A DNA stretch of 64,000 nucleotides, taken from Planctomycetota bacterium (lineage in GTDB: Bacteria; Planctomycetota; Planctomycetia; JALXBF01). Positions 36,759 to 45,490 of the stretch are shown in pieces. How positions within the stretch are numbered: position 1 is the first letter of the stretch; each line of letters begins with the position of its first letter. The translations under genes and the position numbers were made by a program. Below the pieces are notes generated by a model that had not been told where the DNA came from, did no database searches, and was given only the letters and a program-made list of their open reading frames with translations. The stretch is from contig JALXBF010000039.1 in NCBI GenBank assembly GCA_026991575.1, positions 1 to 64,000 on the forward strand. The letters run 5' to 3'.

Positions 36759-37439
36759 ATGCCGATCGTTGCAGCAAGAGGGTTGGTCAAGGAGTTCGCT
36801 ACGCCGGGTGAAGTGTTGCGGGTGCTCGATGGCGTGGACCTGACCGTGGAACCCGCCGAGGCTATCGCCATCGTAGGCCCCTCAGGCTCCGGCAAGAGCA
36901 CCCTGCTGCACATCCTGGGCACGCTGGACCGTCCGACGGCCGGCTCTCTGTACCTGCTGGACTGCGATCCGTTCAGTCTGTCCGAGCGCGCCCTGGCACG
37001 GTTTCGCAATCGCCACATCGGGTTTGTGTTTCAGGAGCACTATCTGCTGCCGCAGCTGACCGCGCTGGAGAACGTGCTTGTGCCGACGATCGTAGCCGAA
37101 AGCGCCGACCGTCACGGACCACTGCAGCGAGCCCAGAGCCTACTTGCCCGCGTGGGCTTGGCCCAGCGGGTTCACCACTTGCCGGGGGAGCTCTCCGGTG
37201 GCGAGCGGCAGCGGGTCGCCATCGTGCGGGCACTGATCAACCAGCCGGAGCTGGTGCTGGCCGATGAGCCGACGGGCAATCTGGATCCGGCCACGGCCGG
37301 CGAGGTGGCTGACCTGCTACTGGAGCTGTGTCGGGACCAGCAGGTGGCAATGGTCGTGGTGACGCACAACATGGAGCTGGCCGCGCGCATGGACCGCCGG
37401 CTGAGGCTGCATCAGGGCAAGTTGGTGGCCGACAGCTAA
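36759..37439 (+). CDS. lolD: ABC transporter ATPase, LolD/MacB type
   Basis: A 226-residue ATPase of the type that powers FtsX-like permeases (lipoprotein release or MacB-like export). Motifs: IVGPSGSGKST (Walker A), FVFQEHYLLPQLTALENV (Q-loop, characteristic of LolD/MacB), LSGGERQRVAIVRAL (signature), LVLADEPTGNLD (Walker B) and VVVTHN (switch). It is third in the thioesterase operon. Its probable membrane partner, the 1151-residue FtsX-type permease, is on the other strand, tail to tail with a 51 bp gap. Confidence 0.92.
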   Translation: MPIVAARGLVKEFATPGEVLRVLDGVDLTVEPAEAIAIVGPSGSGKSTLLHILGTLDRPTAGSLYLLDCDPFSLSERALARFRNRHIGFVFQEHYLLPQLTALENVLVPTIVAESADRHGPLQRAQSLLARVGLAQRVHHLPGELSGGERQRVAIVRALINQPELVLADEPTGNLDPATAGEVADLLLELCRDQQVAMVVVTHNMELAARMDRRLRLHQGKLVADS

Positions 37440-37490
37440 CAGGGCGGGGCGTGCGGCGGCGGGCAAAACCGGCTGCGCTGTGGCGGGAGC

Positions 37491-40400
37491 CTATTCGCGG
37501 CGGAGCGTCTGGACAATCGGCAGGCGAACTGCGACGACCACGGCCAGCAGCGATGAGGCGATCCCCGTAACAAACACGGCCACCAACAGGAGAGCCAGCG
37601 ACCCAAGCGGCAGCGACTCGGCCGTGCGCAACAGCTGAGGCAAGATCGCCACCAGTGCGGCGGCCGTACCCAGTGCCATGCCGCTGACCATGAGCCAGCC
37701 CGATTCGCTGACGACCAGCCACGCCAGCGCCCAGCGGCTGAACCCCACCGCGCGCAGCAGAGCAAGCTCGCCGGCTCGCTCCAGCACCGACCGCCATAGC
37801 ACGGTACCCAGCCCCACTGTCCCCAGCAGCAGCCCGAGCCCCCCGAGCAAGGCGAACGTGTCCAGATACGTGTTCTCCACCGCGTAATACTGGGCCAGTC
37901 GATCCACCGTAAGCATGCCGTCGAAACCGTACTCGGCCAGCTCCTGTTCCAGAAAGCCGAGCATTCGTCGGGCTTGTTCCGGCGCACACTCAACCAGAAA
38001 CATGCGGTAGCCCTCGTGGAACGGAAACAGCCGGAGGAAGTCCTCTTCGGCGATGAGTACCTCGCTCTGGAAGATGCTCCGCCGCAGCGTCGCAACGAGC
38101 CGCAGAGTGGCATGCTGCCCGAGGTCGTCCGTGATCGTGAGCTGATCCCCTGGAGCCAGGTGGAGAATCCACATCGCGGTCTGGTCGTCGGCAAAGCAGG
38201 GTATGCCCTGGTTGGCCTTGCCACGGTCTGAGCCGAGCGCAAGCCAGGGGTTTTCCGCGTCCACCTCGGAAAGCATGGCAGCAAACCGGAAGCCCCCCCG
38301 TCGTCTCAGTGTCGGCGGCACGCCCAGAACAGTGGGCTCGGTCGGCCGGTAGACGTTCAAGCAGCTTGTGTCATCGCCGGGCCGGTACCGCAGCGGGTAG
38401 ATCGTCAGCTGCCGCCACTCGGCGGCGTCGGGTCGCTCGATCACCAGCTCTGCGCGCTGGTCGGGATCGTTCAGGTTGGCGAAGATTGGCACGGTGGTCG
38501 TGCCGATGATGGCGAAACCGCCGTAGCTGGTCTGCTTCTCGGCAGTAAGCTGTTCAGGCTCGTGCCGATTCGCGCCAACGGCGACCAGCATGAACGTGGC
38601 ACAGGCAACGAGGGAAACGATCAGCATCGTGCGGGTCGGACGATACCGCGCGCCCCGCGCCCCCAGCCAGAGCAGACCGCTCAGACCACAGGGAACATGG
38701 CGACGCACCGGATGGCGTGCCAACCGGTCGTGCACCAAGAACAGCCCGGCCAGCAAGAGGCAAACGCCCGCGGTGAAGAAGCCCGCCACGGGCTGTTCAA
38801 GCAGGGTTGCCCAGACGACGGCCGCCAGGCCGATGGCGCTGAAGCCGCCGGCGAGCCACCGGTCGCGCCATCGCGCTGGAGCCTGGCGAACCTGTGCCAG
38901 CTGGACGCGGCCGGCAAGCAGCTCGCGCACGCCGAGCTGTCGGTAACCCCGCAGTGACAGGGCATAGACGGGCACAGCCAGCAGGATCGCAGCCACCGCC
39001 CCGACCAGCGTGGCGAACGGGTCGAAGTAGAAGGACAGCTCATAGAGCCGAAGGGCCGCATGCCAGCGGGTGCGTAGCGCGCCGATCATCGCAGCGGCAT
39101 AACCTGCACCGCCAATTGCGCCCACTGCCGCGCAGAGCACCAGCACAGGCAGCGATTCGAGGAACAGCAGCCGAAACGCATCGCCATAGGTAAACCCCAC
39201 CGCATAGAGCAACCCGATCTGCTGGAGCCGCCGGACCACGAAGAGCCGTAACAGGGTCGCCGTGAGCAGCAAGCCGGCGGCGAGCAGAAATAGGGAAAAA
39301 CCGAGGAACAGGCCGCGGAAGTCGGTCGATCCCTGAGCCGCAGCGAGCGCGGCGCGGCGGACAGGAACAACCGTCAGACCGATCTGCTGTAACGGCAGCC
39401 TCTCGACCAACCGCCGGGCCAGCGCCCGGGCTAGCTCAGTCGGTGGCAGCGACTCGTGGGCGCAGCGGATCGACGTCCACACGCCCCAGCGACTCCGCCA
39501 GAGCCGCTCGGCCGCCACCGGGCTGACGAATGCCTTGGGTGTAGTCGTGTACCGCTCCCAGTACGCTTCATCGACCGGTCGGATCTTACTGAAGTCGACC
39601 GGGAAGGGTGCGTCCCATTGGGTCATCCGTCTGGCATCGGTCAGCCCTGGATAGCGTGGGACCAGGTGAGGATTGGCCGCAACCCCTTCGATGCGCACGA
39701 TACCCTTGAGCCGGAAGCGGGCGGCCTGCTCCACGAGCGTCCCGCTTTGCGTGCTGACAAAGTACGACAGCACGATCGTATCGCCCGGCCGTGCCCCCAG
39801 GTCGCGTGCGGCCCAGGTGTTCAGGTAGATCTCATCCGGCTCAATCCCCGGGGCGGTTTGCCCGTTGGTCAGCGTGAGCCCCCCCAGCGGCGGCGGCAAC
39901 GACACGTCCAGTGCCGCAACAATCGAATACGGGATTTCGCCCGGTTTGCCTTCGATGCGGATCGAGGTCGCCACCTGGATTGCCGTGCGTGCCACGTAAG
40001 CCGAAAGCTCGCGCGCCACGGCCTCAGCCGCCTCCACCACCCGATCGTGCAGCACCATACGGTCGGACTCGATCGAAACATACCCGCGTGCATCCACTCG
40101 CAGCCGCAGCCCGAGATCCTCCGGCCGAAGCCGGTCGCGCCAGCCACCGAGCAGGCGATGCAGGAACGGAGGGTCGTCGCGGTCGGTTGCCAACAGAACG
40201 GTGTTGACCTTCCCCTCAGCACGGGTCCACCGTTGAGCAAGTGCAAGCGGCACGTACAGGTTCAGCGGTGGTCGGGTTCCTGGCCTCAGCGACAGCTCAC
40301 TCAGTGTGTCCCGTGCGTGCAGGATGTGCTCTAATCGGACGGGCTCTCCCGGTTTGAGCACCTGGTCCTTACGTCCCAGCACGAACTCACGCGGGATAGC

Positions 40401-40946
40401 GGAGTGGACTTGCGTGCGTACCACAAGTTCTGCCGGCGCGCGCTCGATGCCGAGCTCTCGTGCCAGGAATTCATTGATCGCGGCGATCGGCTCATCGCCG
40501 CTGCGTGCCAGTTGCTGGAGCACACTCTGTTGCCGGCGATCGACCGAGGCTGTGGCAAGGAAACGCACCAGCGGTTCGCTGATGCCGATCAAGTTGACCT
40601 GCGCGGCCAGTGCCCGCTGGCGGCCCTGCTCGTCCACCACAGACACAACGCACGGCGTGATCACGGTGGCTGCGCCGGAGCGTACACCGCGCAGGCGAAC
40701 CAGCTCACCGGCCGCACGTTCCGTCACCAGACGGCGTCCGAGGACGGCTACGCGCGTCGGGCCGATGCGGCGCAAGGCAAGCGTCTCCAGGGAGCGCTGC
40801 ACGCTGTGGGCCACTTGAAGAGAGCCGCTGATGACCAGCGCGGCGATTGCCAGGGCGAGGCCCGCGACCAGGTGCATCGCTCGGTAGTAACACAGGCCAC
40901 GGACCGTTAACCCGAGCAGCGTCAGCCTGGCTGGTTTTCCGGACAC
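37491..40946 (-). CDS. Large FtsX-type ABC transporter permease
   Basis: This 1151-residue inner-membrane protein has two FtsX-type modules. A first helix near residues 23-47 (MHLVAGLALAIAALVISGSLQVA) precedes a periplasmic domain of about 480 residues. A helix bundle follows (FRGLFLGFSLFLLAAGLLLTATLLRLFVVRRLQQIGLLYAVGF, LPVLVLCAAVGAIGG), then further helices (AAILLAVPVYALSLRGYR, FSAIGLAAVVWATLL, MLIVSLVACATFMLVAVGAN), a second periplasmic domain and a final FtsX bundle (LGTVLWRSVLERAGELALLRAVGF). It starts with GTG, overlapping the 3' end of the nitroreductase-like gene by 25 bp. Its likely ATPase is encoded convergently at 36759. Substrate unknown, perhaps a lipid or lipoprotein. Confidence 0.85.
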   Translation of the reverse strand: MSGKPARLTLLGLTVRGLCYYRAMHLVAGLALAIAALVISGSLQVAHSVQRSLETLALRRIGPTRVAVLGRRLVTERAAGELVRLRGVRSGAATVITPCVVSVVDEQGRQRALAAQVNLIGISEPLVRFLATASVDRRQQSVLQQLARSGDEPIAAINEFLARELGIERAPAELVVRTQVHSAIPREFVLGRKDQVLKPGEPVRLEHILHARDTLSELSLRPGTRPPLNLYVPLALAQRWTRAEGKVNTVLLATDRDDPPFLHRLLGGWRDRLRPEDLGLRLRVDARGYVSIESDRMVLHDRVVEAAEAVARELSAYVARTAIQVATSIRIEGKPGEIPYSIVAALDVSLPPPLGGLTLTNGQTAPGIEPDEIYLNTWAARDLGARPGDTIVLSYFVSTQSGTLVEQAARFRLKGIVRIEGVAANPHLVPRYPGLTDARRMTQWDAPFPVDFSKIRPVDEAYWERYTTTPKAFVSPVAAERLWRSRWGVWTSIRCAHESLPPTELARALARRLVERLPLQQIGLTVVPVRRAALAAAQGSTDFRGLFLGFSLFLLAAGLLLTATLLRLFVVRRLQQIGLLYAVGFTYGDAFRLLFLESLPVLVLCAAVGAIGGAGYAAAMIGALRTRWHAALRLYELSFYFDPFATLVGAVAAILLAVPVYALSLRGYRQLGVRELLAGRVQLAQVRQAPARWRDRWLAGGFSAIGLAAVVWATLLEQPVAGFFTAGVCLLLAGLFLVHDRLARHPVRRHVPCGLSGLLWLGARGARYRPTRTMLIVSLVACATFMLVAVGANRHEPEQLTAEKQTSYGGFAIIGTTTVPIFANLNDPDQRAELVIERPDAAEWRQLTIYPLRYRPGDDTSCLNVYRPTEPTVLGVPPTLRRRGGFRFAAMLSEVDAENPWLALGSDRGKANQGIPCFADDQTAMWILHLAPGDQLTITDDLGQHATLRLVATLRRSIFQSEVLIAEEDFLRLFPFHEGYRMFLVECAPEQARRMLGFLEQELAEYGFDGMLTVDRLAQYYAVENTYLDTFALLGGLGLLLGTVGLGTVLWRSVLERAGELALLRAVGFSRWALAWLVVSESGWLMVSGMALGTAAALVAILPQLLRTAESLPLGSLALLLVAVFVTGIASSLLAVVVAVRLPIVQTLRRE

Positions 40947-42067
40947 AGCAGCGTCGTCTCCGAATCGGTACGCTTGCCCTCGGCTTCGGTCAGTTCATAA
41001 GCGAGGCTTTTCCATGGTAGCCGACCGGGACTGTGGCCTGCCTGGGTGGCGCGACCGATGCGCAGCAGGAAGCCAAGTCGCTCACCGTTGAGCCCGGGGA
41101 TCAGCTGACTGATACGTGCTTGCAGCTCGTCAACCGCCGCGTACGGCAGCAACTGATGTCGTGCCATGTTGTGCAACACCGGCAGCGACATCATCGGCTG
41201 GGCCACGACATGCTCGCGGGTGAGAATAAGCCAGAACAGTTGGACGAGCATGCCGATAAGCACATCGGTGGTCGGATGCCAGTCCGGAGCGATTACAGCC
41301 GCTACCGCCGGGCTGCCAGCCACGAGCCGGTAGGTGCGCGCGGCCACGGAAGAGGGAAACAGAAGGTAACGTAGCACCCGGGGCGGGAGCTTCAGACAGA
41401 ACCGCAGCAGGCTGGTCTGAGTCCGTGCCAGGGCAAGCGTCTCCAGGGGCAGACCTTCCGGCGCGTCCGCCCCCCCGCATTGCTCCGCCTTCCGAATCGC
41501 ATCCAGGAACGCGGCTCGTGCCGCGTCGTCGCCGAAAAGTACCCGGTCCGCTCTGCTGATGACCTCGGCAACGGCGCGGATCACGGCCGGCTCGGTGATC
41601 AGCTCGACACGCAAGGCGGCGGTGGCTGCGTCGGACAGCCCCAGGCAGCGGGTCCACGCCAGAAATTGACGCGTCGCCTCGGCGGCCAACCGTGCGAGGT
41701 CCCCCCCCCTGAGCTCCCCTCCGAACGGCGCCCGGTTCGTGTATCGGATCCGCAGAATCGGCGGAATCTCGCCCGGCGGCTCTGCCGCAGGCAGGTCCGA
41801 GACCACAATGGTGCCGCCGGTGTGGATCTGCATGGGTGGAAACGGTCGACTGTTGTGCTGGTGGGTGTAGAGGACGTTGGCAAGGAACGCTCCCAGGCTG
41901 ATCCGCGCCATCGTATTGCCCGCGTTCATCGGGCTCGGATCGCGGGCCGGGTCGCAGCCAAGCGCGATGATGCCACGGGAACGGTCAAGCCCGAATGCCC
42001 AGGGCTGGAGATTGTCGCCGGAAGGGGCCAGCATACCGGCTGTCATCCATGTATCCAGCCAGTCCAT
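40922..42067 (-). CDS. Nitroreductase-like flavoprotein (Acg-type)
   Basis: A 381-residue protein with a nitroreductase-type N-terminus, TAGMLAPSGDNLQPWAFGL, matching the flavin-binding APSGDNxQPW segment, followed by GGTIVVSD and RIRYTNRAPFGG. The length and the long helical centre (LPPRVLRYLLFPSSVAARTYRLVAG) recall Acg-like proteins that bind flavin but are often poor reductases. A second half-signature, HNMARHQLLPYAAVDELQ and GLNGERLGFLLRIGRA, closes the fold. ATG at 42067 has AGGAG upstream. It lies 31 bp after gltX and overlaps the permease start. Confidence 0.75.
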   Translation of the reverse strand: MDWLDTWMTAGMLAPSGDNLQPWAFGLDRSRGIIALGCDPARDPSPMNAGNTMARISLGAFLANVLYTHQHNSRPFPPMQIHTGGTIVVSDLPAAEPPGEIPPILRIRYTNRAPFGGELRGGDLARLAAEATRQFLAWTRCLGLSDAATAALRVELITEPAVIRAVAEVISRADRVLFGDDAARAAFLDAIRKAEQCGGADAPEGLPLETLALARTQTSLLRFCLKLPPRVLRYLLFPSSVAARTYRLVAGSPAVAAVIAPDWHPTTDVLIGMLVQLFWLILTREHVVAQPMMSLPVLHNMARHQLLPYAAVDELQARISQLIPGLNGERLGFLLRIGRATQAGHSPGRLPWKSLAYELTEAEGKRTDSETTLLCPENQPG

Positions 42068-42098
42068 CGGCTCGTCTCCTCGGAAACTACTGCCTGCG

Positions 42099-43643
42099 CT
42101 AGGCGTCCTCTTGCTGGACCAGGGCGAGCGCACGCTCGAGCCGCTGGAGCGCGCGCTCTTTACCGAGGATCTCGACTAGCTCGAACACTCCCGGACCAAT
42201 CGTCTGTCCGGACGTGGCCACCCGAAGCGGGTGAATCACCTTGCCAGCACCGACGCCGAGCTCCTCAGCCAGGCCACGTACCACCTCTTCGATGTGCGCC
42301 GCGTCGAACGGTTCCAGGCCGGCTAGTCGCTCGCGCAACCGGGCCAGCACAACCGGCACGTGCTCTTTGAGCAACACCTTCTGGACCGCCTTGGGGTCAT
42401 AATCAACCTCGTCCTTGAAAAAGAACCCCCCGTACACGATGACGTCGGTGAACACCTTCATGCGATCACCGAGTGCTTCGATCACGCGCCGGATCAGGCT
42501 CCTGGTCGACTCGTCGACCGGGTCACCGACAAGCCCGGCTCGCTGGAGAAAGGGAATCGTGCCGGCGACTTTCTGCTCCAGCGGCAGCTCGCGCATGTAC
42601 TCGCCTTGAAGCCAGTAGAGCTTGTCCGGATCAAAGCTAGCAGGGCTCTTATGGATGCGTTCTAAAGAAAAGTTCTCGATGAGCACCTGGCGGGGGATCT
42701 TCTCCGTGCGGTCATCCAGTGACCAGCCCAGTCGGGCCAGCCCGTTCAGAACGGCATCGGGCAAGTAGCCCAGGTGGATGTAATAGTCCAGCATCACCGG
42801 ACTGGGCACCTCCTCCGGCTTAAAGCCCAGCTTCAGGAACCGTGCCACGTTCTCCTCCGTCTGGTACCGCTCCAGATGCCGCTTGGACAGTTTCGCCTTC
42901 GATCCCGGTGCGGCCACGTACGGCACGTGAGCGAACTGCGGGGGAGTGATGTCGAACGCCTCGTACAGCAGCAGCTGCACGAACGTGTTCGTGAGGTGTT
43001 CCTGAGCGCGGATGACGTGGGTAATCTGCATGCTAGCATCGTCGACGACGGTGGCGAAGTTGTACAGCGGCATGCCATTGGCCCGGACGAGAACCACGTC
43101 GCCAATGTCGTTGGTGTTGCGCTCCACAGGGCCAAGCACCACGTCGACGAACCGAATCACCCGGTCCGGCTCCACCTTCAGGCGCAGCACGTAGGGCATG
43201 CCGGCCTCGATCCGCCGCTGCTGCTCCTGTGTGGGTAACGCACGGCACCGCCCGCTGTAGCGGTACGGTCGCTTCGCCTGTCGAGCCTCTTGCCGCTCGC
43301 GCTCGATCTCTTCCGGGGTACAGAAGCACGGATAGGCGCGGCCGCGGCTGCGCAGCCGTTCGGCGAACTCACGGTAGACCTCCAACCGTTGGGATTGGTA
43401 ATAGGGCCCGTGTGGGCCGTCGACGCCCGGTCCCTCGTCCCAGTGAAGCCCCAGCCAGCGGAGGCCGGCCAGGATCGGCTCCAGCGCCTCCTCGCGGTGA
43501 CGCTCCACGTCAGTGTCGTCGATCCGAAGCACAAACTGGCCGCCAAAGCGGCGGGCCAGCGCCCAGTTGAAGATCGCGGTGCGCACACCACCGATGTGCA
43601 GGTAACCGGTCGGGCTGGGTGCAAAACGGGTTCGTACAGTCAT
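42099..43643 (-). CDS. gltX: Glutamyl-tRNA synthetase
   Basis: The 514-residue enzyme charges tRNA-Glu. The class I signature HIGH appears as RFAPSPTGYLHIGGVRTAIFNWALARRFGG, and the KMSKS loop as SKAKLSKRH. RIDDTDVERHREEALEPILAGLRWLGLHWDEGP, CFCTPEEIERER and NDIGDVVLVRANGMPLYNFATVVDDA are standard for GluRS. The anticodon-binding domain ends in TIGPGVFELVEILGKERALQRL. ATG at 43643 begins MTVRTRFAPSPTG; the 38 residues before it in the track are spurious. Whether the enzyme is discriminating for tRNA-Glu or also charges tRNA-Gln cannot be seen here. Confidence 0.96.
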   Translation of the reverse strand: MTVRTRFAPSPTGYLHIGGVRTAIFNWALARRFGGQFVLRIDDTDVERHREEALEPILAGLRWLGLHWDEGPGVDGPHGPYYQSQRLEVYREFAERLRSRGRAYPCFCTPEEIERERQEARQAKRPYRYSGRCRALPTQEQQRRIEAGMPYVLRLKVEPDRVIRFVDVVLGPVERNTNDIGDVVLVRANGMPLYNFATVVDDASMQITHVIRAQEHLTNTFVQLLLYEAFDITPPQFAHVPYVAAPGSKAKLSKRHLERYQTEENVARFLKLGFKPEEVPSPVMLDYYIHLGYLPDAVLNGLARLGWSLDDRTEKIPRQVLIENFSLERIHKSPASFDPDKLYWLQGEYMRELPLEQKVAGTIPFLQRAGLVGDPVDESTRSLIRRVIEALGDRMKVFTDVIVYGGFFFKDEVDYDPKAVQKVLLKEHVPVVLARLRERLAGLEPFDAAHIEEVVRGLAEELGVGAGKVIHPLRVATSGQTIGPGVFELVEILGKERALQRLERALALVQQEDA

Positions 43644-44508
43644 CGTCCGCTCACGGATCGGCCGTCCTGTTCGGTGAGGCATCCTATCACCCAACGGCCA
43701 ACATGAGCAACGGGAGATCGTTGAGTTTCCTCCGGCTCCCACTCGGCTCTGGCCCACGCGCTACCGAAGCAGGTTGCTGGAACGCGGCTCGGGGAGAGCC
43801 GGCGGATGAACGACTTGTCGACGACCCACACGCAGGAATTTGCTGCGTCCGCCGGCGCCGTCCAACCACCGTAGCAGGCAGGGCCGGAAAGGCCCACTGC
43901 CCGCCTTCTCCACGCAAGCCATTGCACGAGGTTGCGTTCCTCACGAACATGCGATCGGCCGCCCAGACCCACGCGCTGCCGGCTAGCGGCAGCAGCCCAT
44001 CGGTACCGTCGCCTGGCCAGCCGCGCCGGAAGAGCTGCGGTCGGGCCGCGGCCACGAAGAGCCGGCATGCTGGCCAGTGCTTCTTCAGAATGGCCGAAGC
44101 ACTGGTTCACTGCCTGCCTCCGGCCCCAGCGTCCCTCTTGCTGGGCCACGGCACGACGACGCTTTTCATGGCAGGGTGCGCGACGCGGTCCGCGAACCGA
44201 CGCAACCGATGCCGTCAGAAGCTGGCACGGTGGCTAGTAGTACAGGCCGGTCAGGCCAGCCGGGCCGTGCCACCGACTCGGGCGTGCGCACAGAAAAATC
44301 CCGCCCCACTGGCACGATTGTTGCAAGAGCCTATCCTCCGGCTGGTCGCTGATCAAGCGGTTCGTGGCCTGATCCGATGACGAAACACGGCGTTCGCACT
44401 TGCTGGGAGGCAAGTTCGGGTCTTGAAACAACGGCAATGCCGGGAGGCCGCATTGTAGCGCTTACAGCGACGATTGCTTCGTGGCACGCCATCGGCGAGG
44501 AGGACACC
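43644..44508. other. Intergenic region between gltX and the FlgM-like gene
   Basis: About 865 bp. ORFs on the track (43619-44380 plus, 43640-44149 minus, 43687-44055 minus) overlap each other and show no motif or ribosome-binding site, so none is called. The right third contains the sigma-54 promoter at 44310-44325. The left two thirds remain unexplained; a decayed gene is possible but not demonstrable by eye. Confidence 0.4.
44310..44325 (+). promoter_or_regulatory. Sigma-54 (RpoN) -24/-12 promoter
   Basis: TGGCACGATTGTTGCA matches the RpoN consensus TGGCAC-N5-TTGCA at every conserved position with correct GG to GC spacing. It points to the FlgM-like gene; transcription would begin near 44337, leaving a leader of about 170 bases. 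RpoN promoters require an AAA+ activator; no activator gene is in the window. Confidence 0.75.
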
Positions 44509-44763
44509 ATGGAGATCCACAGTGCACATGGTCTGCGAGCTCCCGAACCGGCATTGCGCCGGCTGAACACCCGCCGCAGCGCTACGGCAGCTACCTCTGC
44601 GGCCTACGCCGACGAGCTGGAACTGTCGCTGGCCGATGCCGCGGTGCGCCGGTCCCTGCGAATCGCGCAGATCCAGGAAGAGATCGCGGCCGGCACGTAC
44701 GACTCGATCGAGCGGCTCGCTGCGACGGTGTATCGCCTGGTTAACGAGCTGAACCTGGATTAG
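44509..44763 (+). CDS. flgM: FlgM-like anti-sigma-28 factor
   Basis: A small protein of 84 residues whose C-terminal half, LADAAVRRSLRIAQIQEEIAAGTYDSIERLAATVYRLVNEL, follows the FlgM pattern (RxxRIAxIQxxIAxGxY, then a helix that would bind FliA). The N-terminus is disordered and basic, as in FlgM, which is exported through the flagellar apparatus. ATG at 44509 has GAGGAGG at good spacing; the 44 residues ahead of it in the track are unlikely. It would hold sigma-28 inactive until the flagellar hook is complete. No other flagellar gene is nearby. The upstream sigma-54 promoter supports a motility role. Confidence 0.75.
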   Translation: MEIHSAHGLRAPEPALRRLNTRRSATAATSAAYADELELSLADAAVRRSLRIAQIQEEIAAGTYDSIERLAATVYRLVNELNLD

Positions 44764-44902
44764 CGCCGCCACTCGCCGCAGCAGAGCCCGCTCGAGCAAG
44801 CCAGAGCGACGCACCTGCATCGAGCACCTCTGCGATCTGTGCGCCCCCGTGCGACGGCCCTACGCCACCCCCCGGTCCATCCCCGCTCGGTCCGGCAGAG
44901 CC

Positions 44903-44931
44903 GTGACTTTTCGGCCGCCAGGCCCGATACT
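44903..44931 (+). promoter_or_regulatory. Possible sigma-70-like promoter of the Fur-family gene
   Basis: GTGACT (44903-44908) and GATACT (44926-44931) are separated by 17 bases, each matching the consensus at four of six positions. Transcription would start around 44938, some 33 bases before the TTG start codon. Confidence 0.4.
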
Positions 44932-44970
44932 AAAACGGGCCTTGCAGAACCGATTCGGGAGGCGACGCGA

Positions 44971-45456
44971 TTGGAAACCCGCAGGGACCATGACCCGGCC
45001 AGCAGCGCCGAGGAAAAGTTCGCCGAGTACCTCGCGTTGCGAGGCAAACGGCTCTCGCGCGCGCAGCGTGAGCTGGTGCGGTACATCTTCAGCTATCACG
45101 ACCACTTTACCGCCACCAAGCTCATCGACGATATCCGCGCCAAAGGCATGAAGATCAGCCGCGCCACCGTCTACCGCACCCTGGCACGGCTGGTCGACGC
45201 TGGTCTACTGCGAACGCATCGCTTCGAAGACCAGGTGGCCTACGAACACCAGTACGGCTACCCGGAACACGATCACCTCTACTGCCGCAACTGCGGCAAG
45301 ATCGTGGAGTTTACCGCTCCACAGCTCGCCGAGCTGCGCGAACACGTCGCGCGCGAACACCGATTCCGGGCCCAAAGCCACCGCTTCATCATCACTGGCC
45401 TGTGCGAAAGCTGCGCATTGCAGCAGGCCAGACGGCGCAAGGTCGACTTCATCTAA
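44971..45456 (+). CDS. fur: Fur-family metalloregulator
   Basis: The 161-residue product is a DNA-binding repressor that senses iron, zinc or peroxide. The winged helix is RLSRAQRELVRYIFSYHDHFTATKLIDDIRAKGMKISRATVYRTLARLVDAGLLRTHRF. The metal-binding half has HDHLYCRNCGKIVEF and a C-terminal GLCESC, forming a structural Zn site of four cysteines. I place the start at TTG 44971 with GGGAGG eight bases upstream, not at the GTG 44839 used by the track. Fur, Zur and PerR cannot be separated with confidence; HDHLYCRNCGKIVEF is closest to Fur. It is monocistronic and convergent with the LEPR-motif gene. Confidence 0.88.
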   Translation: METRRDHDPASSAEEKFAEYLALRGKRLSRAQRELVRYIFSYHDHFTATKLIDDIRAKGMKISRATVYRTLARLVDAGLLRTHRFEDQVAYEHQYGYPEHDHLYCRNCGKIVEFTAPQLAELREHVAREHRFRAQSHRFIITGLCESCALQQARRRKVDFI

Positions 45457-45490
45457 CGGAACCGCCCCACCGGCCCGGCACCGCTACCAG

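Noticed and set aside
39456-40334. 292-residue plus-strand ORF opposite the large permease
   Set aside because: Antisense shadow of the FtsX-type permease gene.
43619-44380. 253-residue plus-strand ORF upstream of flgM
   Set aside because: Starts inside gltX on the opposite strand, is rich in Arg, Ala, Ser and Cys without pattern, and would run through the sigma-54 promoter.
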